A stretch of 31,433 nt of DNA, taken from NCBI GenBank assembly GCA_025464025.1, contig JAODBP010000026.1, forward strand, positions 1 to 31,433, given 5' to 3'. The position numbers and the translations under genes were made by a program. Positions 1-6,938 of this stretch are shown here, in pieces (positions within the stretch are counted from its first letter, which is position 1; each line of letters opens with the position of its first letter). The notes below the pieces were generated by a model that worked only from the letters and a program-made list of their open reading frames with translations, did not search any database and was not told the DNA's origin. The stretch is from Actinomycetes bacterium (lineage in GTDB: Bacteria; Actinomycetota; Acidimicrobiia; Acidimicrobiales; CADCSY01).

Positions 1-398
1 CGGAGCGCCACGAGGCCGTCGACGACGACCTGCGCCCGCCGGCGCCGCCGGTGGTGCTGGCCGTGACCGACCCGGCGAACCCGTACGGGGCGACGCTGCC
101 GTGGCCCGAGTCGGCGGGTCGTCCGTCGCGGGTGGCGGGGGCGCACGTGATCCTGGTCGACGGGGAACCGGCGGTCTTCGTGGAGCGGGGTGGGAAGCGG
201 CTGGTCACGTTCGCGGCGGCGACTCGGTCCGACATCTGGGTCGACGCCTTGGTCTCGTTGGTGAAGGAGGGGCGGGTGAGCCGGCTGGTCATCCAGCAGA
301 TCGATGGTTCGCCGGCTGCACTCTCACCCTTTGCTGCTGCTTTGCGGGCGAACGGCTTTGGTGAGGGGTACCGGGGCTTGACGTTGGCTGGTCGCTGA
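1..398 (+). CDS. lhr: Lhr-type ATP-dependent DNA helicase, C-terminal fragment (5' end outside window)
   Basis: The reading frame is open from base 3 and ends with TGA at 396-398, so only about the last 131 residues are present. I recognise the end of Lhr, a large superfamily 2 DNA helicase of bacteria that acts in DNA repair. Typical features are the run TDPANPYGATLPWPE, then RVAGAHVILVDGEPAVFVERGGKRLVTF (positions 129-213), and the closing GFGEGYRGLTL. The helicase motifs and Walker boxes would lie upstream, outside the window. A GTG at 51 is inside the conserved block and is not the start. Three hairpins follow the stop, so this is probably the last gene of its unit. The C-terminal family match is fairly secure; activity cannot be judged from this fragment. 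Confidence 0.82.
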   Translation, partial: ERHEAVDDDLRPPAPPVVLAVTDPANPYGATLPWPESAGRPSRVAGAHVILVDGEPAVFVERGGKRLVTFAAATRSDIWVDALVSLVKEGRVSRLVIQQIDGSPAALSPFAAALRANGFGEGYRGLTLAGR

Positions 399-456
399 GC
401 TGGTCCTCGTCGCGCGCGCCCCCGGGTGGGCGGGTCCTGACCCTGATGGGCACCCT

Positions 457-512
457 CCCCGCAAGCGGGGACCCCTCCCATCTGGGCCACCCACCCACCC
501 TCGTTGGGTGGG
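457..512. other. Two small stem-loops in the gap after the helicase gene
   Basis: CCCCGC (457-462) faces GCGGGG (465-470), and CCCACCC (494-500) faces GGGTGGG (506-512) with loop TCGTT. Neither has a T tract. They may help end the helicase transcript or protect its 3' end. The rest of the 399-664 gap shows no convincing gene. Confidence 0.4.
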
Positions 513-545
513 GTTACACGTTCTCTTTGGTTGGCACTTGCGGGT

Positions 546-568
546 CAGCCGGCCATCGAGGCCGGCTG
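546..568 (+). terminator. 9-bp stem-loop downstream of the helicase gene
   Basis: CAGCCGGCC (546-554) and GGCCGGCTG (560-568) are perfect complements around the loop ATCGA. It lies 148 bases past the helicase stop and about 100 bases before the next start. It lacks a T tract, as many actinobacterial terminators do, so the terminator call is an inference from structure and place. Confidence 0.45.
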
Positions 569-664
569 CCCCGCGCTCGCCGGGCTTCCGCGGAACCGCG
601 ATGGGGCCGGCCCATCCGCTGGTTGCCGGGCGGCTGCGGCGCGGCACGGGGGCCGCGTCGGACC

Positions 665-670
665 TAGCGT
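665..670 (+). promoter_or_regulatory. -10 box (TAGCGT) for leaderless SRPBCC gene
   Basis: TAGCGT ends exactly 6 bases before the ATG at 677, and no ribosome-binding sequence lies between. This spacing puts the transcription start at or next to the ATG. No clear -35 hexamer is seen 16-18 bases upstream. The same arrangement recurs at six other genes in the window, which supports it. Confidence 0.6.
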
Positions 671-676
671 TCTTCC

Positions 677-1165
677 ATGCGGTTCTCCATGGAGCCTCGG
701 CCGGTGTCTTGGGCCGCGCAGGCTCCTGTTCGGATCGAGCGATCGTTTTCGCTGCCGGCGCTTCCTGGGGATGTGTTCGCCGTGCTGTCGGATCTGGGGG
801 GATGGGACCGGTGGTTCGGGGGGATGCGGCGGATCCGCGTGATCGACCCTCGGCGGCGGGACGTGTGGGTCGGCGCCGCCGGGGTGCGGGAGCACTTCAC
901 CGTGTGGGAGGAGGGCCGCCGGCTCGGGTTCACCATGGAGGCGTCGAACCTGCCCGGGCTCGGTTCGATGGTGGAGGACTGGACGGTCGAGGCATCGGGC
1001 ACGGGCTCGACGTTGACCGTGGTCGTGGCGGCCGAGGGCGCCGGGGTGCTGCGGCGGACGCCCGGCGTCGTGCGCGCCGTCCTGGCGCGCAGCACCGCGG
1101 GGGCGGCCGGGATCACGAGCTGCTGGAGCGCTCCTTCAGCAGGGCCGACACCCGCTGGCGGGTGA
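677..1165 (+). CDS. SRPBCC (START-like) small-ligand-binding family protein
   Basis: This 162-residue protein resembles the polyketide cyclase/START-like (SRPBCC) fold, a helix-grip barrel that binds hydrophobic ligands. The pattern is an N-terminal strand (VRIERSFSLPA), a helix with VFAVLSDLGGWDRWFGGM, then alternating strands ending in STLTVVVAAEG. Members are too diverse to give the ligand or reaction. The ATG at 677 is chosen because a TAGCGT box ends 6 bases before it; a second ATG at 689 is possible. The last 20 or so residues (ITSCWSAPSAGPTPAGG) are low in complexity and unlike the fold, and they lie in a 53-bp overlap with the opposing gene at 1113-1457. Another frame there reads ELLERSFSR, which would look more natural, so a frameshift or a true short end inside the overlap is possible. 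Confidence 0.65.
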   Translation: MRFSMEPRPVSWAAQAPVRIERSFSLPALPGDVFAVLSDLGGWDRWFGGMRRIRVIDPRRRDVWVGAAGVREHFTVWEEGRRLGFTMEASNLPGLGSMVEDWTVEASGTGSTLTVVVAAEGAGVLRRTPGVVRAVLARSTAGAAGITSCWSAPSAGPTPAGG

Positions 1166-1457
1166 CCCCGAAGCAGCCGGCGATCTGCTCCATCGTCATG
1201 CCCTCGTCGTGGAGGGCCTTGGCCTGGGCCCGTCGCAGCCGGCTGCCGGCGCTCGAGAGCCGCTCGAGGTTGGCCGAGAGCAGCTCGACGATCAGGGGCC
1301 GGTCCTCGGCCGGCACCACCTCCGACCAGGGCCGGCCGGCGTGGTGCTCGGCGATCAGCCGTTCGGCCCGCTCCAACGCCAGCGTGCCGACCTCGACGTT
1401 GATGGCGAGGGCTTCCTTCACGTTCTCGAGGGCGGTGAGCACCGGGTCCTGGGCCAT
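1113..1457 (-). CDS. Small helix-turn-helix DNA-binding protein
   Basis: A 114-residue, mostly helical protein. The N-terminal part (residues 1-60, with ALENVKEALAINVEVG and LIAEHHAGRPWSEVV) looks like a helical dimerisation segment. The C-terminal part carries a resolvase/sigma-like HTH around MTMEQIAGCFGVTRQRVSAL, then stops after ERSSSS. The likely role is a small DNA-binding regulator; its target is unknown. The start at 1457 (MAQDPV) is preferred over the upstream ATG at 1499. A TTGCCG - 17 bases - TACCCT promoter ends 6 bases before it, and the upstream ATG would add a cysteine/proline-rich segment. The gene is divergent from the glycosylase gene at 1529, 71 bp away, so it could regulate that operon. 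Its 3' end overlaps the SRPBCC gene tail to tail. Confidence 0.75.
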   Translation of the reverse strand: MAQDPVLTALENVKEALAINVEVGTLALERAERLIAEHHAGRPWSEVVPAEDRPLIVELLSANLERLSSAGSRLRRAQAKALHDEGMTMEQIAGCFGVTRQRVSALLKERSSSS

Positions 1458-1463
1458 GGTCGG

Positions 1464-1492
1464 AGGGTAGGAGCAACAGGGCATTGCGGCAA
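1464..1492 (-). promoter_or_regulatory. Promoter of the small HTH gene (TTGCCG-N17-TACCCT)
   Basis: On the minus strand TTGCCG (1487-1492) is followed after 17 bases by TACCCT (1464-1469), then 6 bases, then the ATG at 1457. Spacing is ideal for the main sigma factor and gives a leaderless transcript. Confidence 0.65.
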
Positions 1493-1516
1493 GGGCCATT
1501 GACAGGATCCGACCCC

Positions 1517-1522
1517 TAGGCT
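1517..1522 (+). promoter_or_regulatory. -10 box (TAGGCT) for the glycosylase-trehalose operon
   Basis: TAGGCT ends 6 bases before the GTG at 1529 and there is no ribosome site between. A TTGACA at 1499-1504 is present but only 12 bases upstream, too close for a standard -35 element. Confidence 0.6.
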
Positions 1523-1528
1523 GGCTCG

Positions 1529-2281
1529 GTGCCCGAGGGAGACACCATCTTCCGCACGGCGAAGGCCCTCGACCAGGCCCTCGCCGGGCGGGTGCTCACC
1601 CGGTTCGAGGCGCCTCGCCTCCGGTACGCCCCGTTCGCCCCCGGCACCGTGGTCGACGGGGCCGAGGCGGTGGGCAAGCACTGCCTGGTGCGGTTCGACG
1701 ACGGCCGGGTGCTGCACACCCACATGCAGATGACCGGCTCGTGGCACCTGTACCGACCCGGCGAGCGGTGGCGGATGAAGGCGGCCGCCATGCGGGCCCT
1801 CGTCGAGGTGCCGGAGTGGGTGGCGGTGTGCTTCGCCGCCCCGGTGGTCGAGCTCACCACGCGGCCACCGCTCGACCACCTCGGCCCCGACCTGTGCCGG
1901 CCCGACGCCGACCTCGAGGAGGCCGTGCGGCGCCTGGCCACCGCTGACCGGACGATCGGCGAGGCCCTGCTCGACCAGCGCAACGCCGCCGGCATCGGGA
2001 ACATGTGGAAGGCCGAGGCGTGCTTCGCCTGCGGCATCGACCCGTTCACGCCGGCCGCCGACGTCACCGACGCCGACCATCGCCGGTTGCTGGAGGCGGC
2101 AGCCGGGTTCCTGCGGTCGAGCTCGGCCGGCGAGCGGCCGCCGATGCAGGTCTACGGCCGCCGTGACCGGCCGTGCCGGCGGTGCGGCACCACGATCAGC
2201 TGGGCCCCACAGGGGGAGCAGCGGCGGGGCACCTACTGGTGCCCGGCGTGCCAGCCGAGGACGAGGGGTAACGCACCGTGA
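1529..2281 (+). CDS. nei: Fpg/Nei family DNA glycosylase-AP lyase (endonuclease VIII-like)
   Basis: A 250-residue base-excision repair enzyme that removes oxidised bases and nicks the abasic site. The protein begins MPEGDTI, where Pro2 is the Schiff-base nucleophile and Glu3 the acid after Met removal. PEGDT is the form seen in the endonuclease VIII (Nei) branch. Lys50 (in VGKHCLVRF) fits the conserved catalytic lysine. The H2TH region includes ALLDQRNAAGIGNMWKAEACF (about 146-166). A C-terminal zinc finger has Cys216, Cys219, Cys238 and Cys241, with Arg233 in its hairpin. The GTG start is fixed by the PEGDT motif and by the TAGGCT box 6 bases upstream. The stop overlaps the start of glgX, so a repair gene leads the trehalose operon. 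Nei versus Fpg subfamily, and substrate, are less certain than the fold. Confidence 0.88.
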   Translation: MPEGDTIFRTAKALDQALAGRVLTRFEAPRLRYAPFAPGTVVDGAEAVGKHCLVRFDDGRVLHTHMQMTGSWHLYRPGERWRMKAAAMRALVEVPEWVAVCFAAPVVELTTRPPLDHLGPDLCRPDADLEEAVRRLATADRTIGEALLDQRNAAGIGNMWKAEACFACGIDPFTPAADVTDADHRRLLEAAAGFLRSSSAGERPPMQVYGRRDRPCRRCGTTISWAPQGEQRRGTYWCPACQPRTRGNAP

Positions 2282-4389
2282 TGAAGGTCTGGCCCGGAGA
2301 GGCCTATCCCCTCGGCGCGACCTACGACGGGGTCGGGACGAACTTCGCCCTGTTCAGCGAGGTGGCCGAGCACGTCGAGCTGTGCCTCTTCGACGAGGCC
2401 GGGAACGAGACGAAGGTCGACCTCCCCGAGGTCGACGCCTTCGTGTGGCACGGCTACCTGCCCAACGTCGGGCCGGGCCAGCGCTACGGGTTCCGCGTCC
2501 ACGGCCCGTTCGACCCGTCGAACGGCCTGCGGTGCAACCCGAGCAAGCTCCTCCTCGACCCCTACGCCAAGGCGGTCGACAGCCAGTTCGACTGGGACGA
2601 AGCCTGCTTCGACCACACCTTCGCCGACCCCGAGCAGCCCAACGACGCGGACAGCGCGCCCCACGTGCCCAAGTCGGTCGTCACCAGCCCGTTCTTCGAC
2701 TGGTCGAACGACCGCCACCCCCGCACCGCATGGCACGAGACCGTGGTCTACGAGGTGCACGTCAAGGGCTTCACCGAGCGGCTCACGTCGATCCCGGCCG
2801 ACCAGCGCGGCACCTACGCCGGCCTGGCCACCCCCGAGGCCATCGACCACTTCAAGCAGCTCGGCGTCACTGCCGTCGAGCTCCTGCCCGTCCACCAGTT
2901 CGTGCAGGACTCGACGCTGCTCGAGAAGGGCCTGCGCAACTACTGGGGCTACAACTCGATCTGCTACCTGGCGCCCCACAACGAGTACTCGTCGTCGGGC
3001 ACCGACGGCCAGCAGGTGCAGGAGTTCAAGTCGATGGTGCGCACGCTCCACGACCACGGCATCGAGGTGATCCTCGACGTCGTCTACAACCACACCGCCG
3101 AGGGCAACCACCTCGGCCCGACGCTGTCGTTCAAGGGCATCGACAACCCGGCCTACTACCGGCTGATGCCCGACGACCAGCAGCACTACCTGGACTACAC
3201 GGGCACCGGCAACACGCTGAACATGCGGCACCCGCACGTGCTCCAGCTCCTCATGGACAGCCTGCGGTACTGGGTGCTGGAGATGCACGTCGACGGCTTC
3301 CGCTTCGACCTGGCGTCGACGCTGGCCCGCGAGCTGCACGCCGTCGACCGGCTGTCGGCCTTCTTCGACCTCATCCAGCAGGACCCGGTCGTCAGCCAGG
3401 TGAAGCTCATCGCCGAACCGTGGGACGTGGGCGAGGGCGGCTACCAGGTCGGCAACTTCCCGCCGCTGTGGTCGGAGTGGAACGGGAAGTACCGCGACAC
3501 GGTGCGCGACTTCTGGCGGGGCGAGCCGGCCACCATCGGCGAGTTCGCCCAGCGCTTCACCGGTTCCTCCGACCTGTACGAGTCGAGCGGCCGCAAGCCC
3601 AACGCGTCGATCAACTTCATCACCGCCCACGACGGCTTCACCCTCAACGACCTCGTGGCCTACAACGAGAAGCACAACGAGGCGAACGGCGAGGACGGCA
3701 ACGACGGCGAGAGCCACAACCGCTCGTGGAACTGCGGGGCCGAGGGGCCGACCGACGACTGGGCCGTGCTCGAGCTGCGGGCCCGCCAGCGCCGCAACTT
3801 CCTCGCCACCCTGCTGCTCTCGCAGGGCGTGCCGATGCTCCTCGGCGGCGACGAGCTGGGTCGGACCCAGCAGGGCAACAACAACGGCTACTGCCAGGAC
3901 AACGAGCTGTCGTGGTTCGACTGGGACGAGGCCGACCGCGTCCTGCTCGAGTACACGCGCTGGCTCATCAACTTCCGCAAGCAGCACCCGGTGTTCCGCC
4001 GCCGCCGCTGGTTCCAGGGGAGCGACCTCCGGGGCCGGGAGGACATCGGCTGGTTCGCGCCCGACGGCACCGAGATGTCGGAGGAGGACTGGGACGCCGG
4101 CTTCGCCAAGTCGCTCGGCGTCTACCTCAACGGCGACGCCATCCCCACGCTCGACCAGCGGGGTGAGCCGATCAAGGACGACAGCTTCCTCGTGCTGTTC
4201 AACGCCCACTCCGAGCTGATCGACTTCACCGTGCCGCCCACCTGGGGCGAGCGCTGGTCGGTGGTGCTCGACACCTATGAGTCGCTCCCGCCGTCGTTGG
4301 TGCCGGAGGCCGACCAGCGACTGGCCAAGGCCGGCGAGTGGGTGCCGGTCGAGTCCCGCTCGCTCGTGGTGCTCCGCCGGCTCGCGTGA
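2278..4389 (+). CDS. glgX: Glycogen/maltodextrin debranching enzyme (GlgX/TreX, GH13)
   Basis: A 703-residue GH13 isoamylase-type enzyme that cuts alpha-1,6 branches in glycogen to release linear maltodextrin. An N-terminal CBM48-like domain (PLGATYDGVGTNFALFSEVAEHVELCLFD) precedes the (beta/alpha)8 barrel. Conserved barrel regions are DVVYNH (about 268), DGFRFD with nucleophile Asp344, IAEPWD with acid/base Glu380, and TAHDGF with Asp452. The length is normal for the family. The start could be GTG 2278 or ATG 2281; GTG is preferred because AGGGG at 2264-2268 lies 9 bases before it. The start overlaps the glycosylase stop and the stop overlaps treY. With treY and treZ this makes the TreX-TreY-TreZ route, in which debranching feeds long linear chains to TreY. 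Confidence 0.93.
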   Translation: MMKVWPGEAYPLGATYDGVGTNFALFSEVAEHVELCLFDEAGNETKVDLPEVDAFVWHGYLPNVGPGQRYGFRVHGPFDPSNGLRCNPSKLLLDPYAKAVDSQFDWDEACFDHTFADPEQPNDADSAPHVPKSVVTSPFFDWSNDRHPRTAWHETVVYEVHVKGFTERLTSIPADQRGTYAGLATPEAIDHFKQLGVTAVELLPVHQFVQDSTLLEKGLRNYWGYNSICYLAPHNEYSSSGTDGQQVQEFKSMVRTLHDHGIEVILDVVYNHTAEGNHLGPTLSFKGIDNPAYYRLMPDDQQHYLDYTGTGNTLNMRHPHVLQLLMDSLRYWVLEMHVDGFRFDLASTLARELHAVDRLSAFFDLIQQDPVVSQVKLIAEPWDVGEGGYQVGNFPPLWSEWNGKYRDTVRDFWRGEPATIGEFAQRFTGSSDLYESSGRKPNASINFITAHDGFTLNDLVAYNEKHNEANGEDGNDGESHNRSWNCGAEGPTDDWAVLELRARQRRNFLATLLLSQGVPMLLGGDELGRTQQGNNNGYCQDNELSWFDWDEADRVLLEYTRWLINFRKQHPVFRRRRWFQGSDLRGREDIGWFAPDGTEMSEEDWDAGFAKSLGVYLNGDAIPTLDQRGEPIKDDSFLVLFNAHSELIDFTVPPTWGERWSVVLDTYESLPPSLVPEADQRLAKAGEWVPVESRSLVVLRRLA

Positions 4390-6938
4390 TCCCGCGGTCG
4401 ACGTACCGGCTCCAGCTCCGGCCCGGCTTCGGGTTCGACGAGGCTGCCGCCGTGGCCGACTACGTCGCCGACCTCGGCAGCACCCACGTCTACTCGTCGC
4501 CCTACCTCCAGGCTGCGCCGGGCAGCACCCACGGCTACGACGTCGTCGACCACTCGAAGGTGAACGACGAGCTGGGCGGGGCCGAGGCCCACGCTCGCTT
4601 CTGCGCCACGCTCGGCCGGCTCGGCCTGGGCCAGGTGCTCGACGTGGTGCCCAACCACATGGCGGTCACGCCGGAGAACGAGTGGTGGACCGACGTCCTC
4701 GAGAACGGCCCGTCGAGCCGGTACGCCTCGTACTTCGACGTCGACTGGGACCCACCCGAGCGCAAGCTCCGCAACACGGTCCTGCTGCCGGTGCTGGGCG
4801 ACCACTACGGCCGGGTGCTCGAGGCCGGTGAGCTGGCCGTCGAGCGGCGGGGAGGCGCCTTCGTGCTGCGCTACTTCGAGCACGGCTACCCCATCGCGCC
4901 GCGCACCTACGACCTCGTGCTCGGCCTGGCCGCCGTGGCCACCGACGACGACGACCTGGCGTTCCTCGCCGGCGCGTTCGGCGACCTCCCCCACGCCTGG
5001 CTCACCGACCGGGTCAGCGTCGTCGCCCGCCACCGCGACAAGGAGGTCCTCAAGCGCCAGCTCGACCGGCTGCTGGCCGAGCGCCCCGAGCTGGCCGACG
5101 CGGTCGACGCCGCGGTGGTCGCGGTGAACGCCGACGCCGACCTGCTCGACAGCCTCCTCGACCGCCAGAACTACCGCCTCGCCCACTGGCGGGTGGCGGG
5201 CGAGGAGCTCGACTACCGCCGCTTCTTCGACATCAACGACCTCGCCGGGCTCCGGATGGAGGACGACGCCGTCTTCGACGACACCCACGCCCTCGTCGTC
5301 GAGTGGCTGCGCACCGGCGTGCTCGACGGCCTGCGCATCGACCACCCCGACGGCCTGCTCGACCCGCTCGGCTACTTCGAGCGGCTGCGGGCCGCGTCAC
5401 CCGAGGGCTGGATCGTCGTGGAGAAGATCCTCGAGCCCGGGGAGGCGCTGCCCGAGACGTGGCCGGTCGACGGCACCACCGGCTACGACTTCCTGAACCT
5501 GGTCGGCGGCCTCTTCGTCGACCCGGCCGGCGAGGGCCCGCTGACCGAGGCGTACGGCGCCTTCGCCGGCGAACCGACCGACTACGAGGCGGTCGTCCAC
5601 GAGGCCGAGCACCTCGTCGTCGACCAGGTGCTGGCTGCCGACATGAGCCGGCTCACCAACCTGTTCGTGCAGGTCACCGAGATGGAGCGGCGCTACCGGG
5701 ACTTCACCCGGCCGGAGCTGGCCGCCGTGCTCGGGGAGGCGGCGGTGTGCTTCCCGGTGTACCGCACCTACGTGCGGCCGGGAGCACCGGTCTCGCCGGC
5801 CGACGAGCGCACGATCACCGTCGCCCTCGATGACGCCCGGGCCCGCCGCGCCGACCTCGACCCGGAGCTGTTCGAGCTGCTCGGCCGGGTGCTGCGGGGC
5901 GAGCTCGACGGTCCGGCCCGCGAGCTGTGCCTGCGCTTCCAGCAGACCACGGGTCCGGTGATGGCCAAGGGCGTCGAGGACACGACGTTCTACCGCTTCA
6001 ACCGGCTTGCCTCCCTCAACGAGGTGGGCGGCGACCCGAGCCGGTTCGGCGTCGACGTGGCCACGTTCCACGAGGCCATGGCCACCACCTCGTGGCCCCG
6101 GGCCATGCTGGCCAGCTCGACGCACGACACCAAGCGCAGCGAGGACGTGCGGGCCCGCATCGCCCTGCTGTCGGAGGTGCCCGACGAGTTCGCCGCCGCC
6201 GCCGGCCGCTGGACGCAGGTGCACGAGCCGCCCGATCGGAACCTGGCCTGGCTGCTGTTCCAGGTCCTCGTCGGTGCCCACCCGCTGCCGCTCGACCGGG
6301 CGTTGGCCTACGTCGAGAAGGCGACCAAGGAGGCCAAGCAGCACACCTCGTGGACCGACCCGGTGCCCGAGTACGACGGCGCCGTCCGGGCCTGGGTCGA
6401 GGCCCTGTGCGCCGACGACGCCTTGCTCGCCGACCTCGACGGGTTCGTGGCACCGCTGGTCGATCCCGGGTGGAGCAACGCCCTCGCCGCCCAGCTCGTG
6501 AAGCTCACCGCCCCCGGCGTGCCCGACGTCTACCAGGGCACCGAGCTGTGGGACCTGAGCCTGGTCGACCCCGACAACCGCCGGCCCGTCGACTACGACC
6601 TGCGGCGGAAGCTGCTGGCCGAGCTCGACGGGATGACCCCGGCCGAAGCCTGGGCCCGCCGCGACGAGGGGCTACCGAAGCTGCTGCTCACGCGCCAGGC
6701 GCTGCGGGCCCGGCCCGAGGGGACGTACCGGCCGCTCGCCGCGCACGGTGCGGCGGCTGCCCACGTCGTGGCCTTCGCCCGCGGCGACCGGCTGGCCACG
6801 GTCGTGACCCGGTTGCCGATCACGCTGGCCCGGGTGGGCGGGTGGCGCGACACGACCGTCGACCTGCCCTGGGCCGAGGGCGTGCCGGTGGCCGACCTGC
6901 TGCGCGACCTCCCGGCCGCGCTGGTGGAGCGACCGTGA
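4386..6938 (+). CDS. treY: Maltooligosyl trehalose synthase (TreY, GH13)
   Basis: An 850-residue intramolecular transglucosylase. It converts the reducing-end alpha-1,4 bond of a maltodextrin to an alpha,alpha-1,1 bond, giving maltooligosyl trehalose. The N-terminus PRSTYRLQLRPGFGFDEA and HVYSSPYLQAAPGSTHGYDV is diagnostic of TreY. Barrel motifs are DVVPNH (86-91), DGLRIDHPDG with nucleophile Asp319, VVEKIL with Glu346, and SSTHDTKRSED with Asp581. QGTELWDLSLVDPDNRRPVDY near the end is also typical. The protein is somewhat longer than the TreY enzymes I know, roughly 700-780 residues. The GTG at 4386 is chosen because the diagnostic N-terminus begins there and it overlaps the glgX stop in GTGA; an upstream in-frame start at 4338 would add 16 unlike residues. 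Confidence 0.95.
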   Translation: MIPRSTYRLQLRPGFGFDEAAAVADYVADLGSTHVYSSPYLQAAPGSTHGYDVVDHSKVNDELGGAEAHARFCATLGRLGLGQVLDVVPNHMAVTPENEWWTDVLENGPSSRYASYFDVDWDPPERKLRNTVLLPVLGDHYGRVLEAGELAVERRGGAFVLRYFEHGYPIAPRTYDLVLGLAAVATDDDDLAFLAGAFGDLPHAWLTDRVSVVARHRDKEVLKRQLDRLLAERPELADAVDAAVVAVNADADLLDSLLDRQNYRLAHWRVAGEELDYRRFFDINDLAGLRMEDDAVFDDTHALVVEWLRTGVLDGLRIDHPDGLLDPLGYFERLRAASPEGWIVVEKILEPGEALPETWPVDGTTGYDFLNLVGGLFVDPAGEGPLTEAYGAFAGEPTDYEAVVHEAEHLVVDQVLAADMSRLTNLFVQVTEMERRYRDFTRPELAAVLGEAAVCFPVYRTYVRPGAPVSPADERTITVALDDARARRADLDPELFELLGRVLRGELDGPARELCLRFQQTTGPVMAKGVEDTTFYRFNRLASLNEVGGDPSRFGVDVATFHEAMATTSWPRAMLASSTHDTKRSEDVRARIALLSEVPDEFAAAAGRWTQVHEPPDRNLAWLLFQVLVGAHPLPLDRALAYVEKATKEAKQHTSWTDPVPEYDGAVRAWVEALCADDALLADLDGFVAPLVDPGWSNALAAQLVKLTAPGVPDVYQGTELWDLSLVDPDNRRPVDYDLRRKLLAELDGMTPAEAWARRDEGLPKLLLTRQALRARPEGTYRPLAAHGAAAAHVVAFARGDRLATVVTRLPITLARVGGWRDTTVDLPWAEGVPVADLLRDLPAALVERP

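Noticed and set aside
399..664. A gene in the gap after the helicase
   Set aside because: Open frames here lack recognisable protein character and span three hairpins; no start signal fits.
1499..1504. TTGACA as a -35 box for the nei-type gene
   Set aside because: It is only 12 bases from the TAGGCT box; 16-18 is needed for a standard promoter.
2233..4209. Long open frame on the minus strand opposite glgX, and similar frames opposite treZ and the first binding-protein gene (6593-10330) and opposite the cyclase gene (20953-25140)
   Set aside because: They are Val/Leu/Glu/Arg-rich shadows created by GC-rich third positions in strongly recognised genes on the other strand; none shows a domain of its own.
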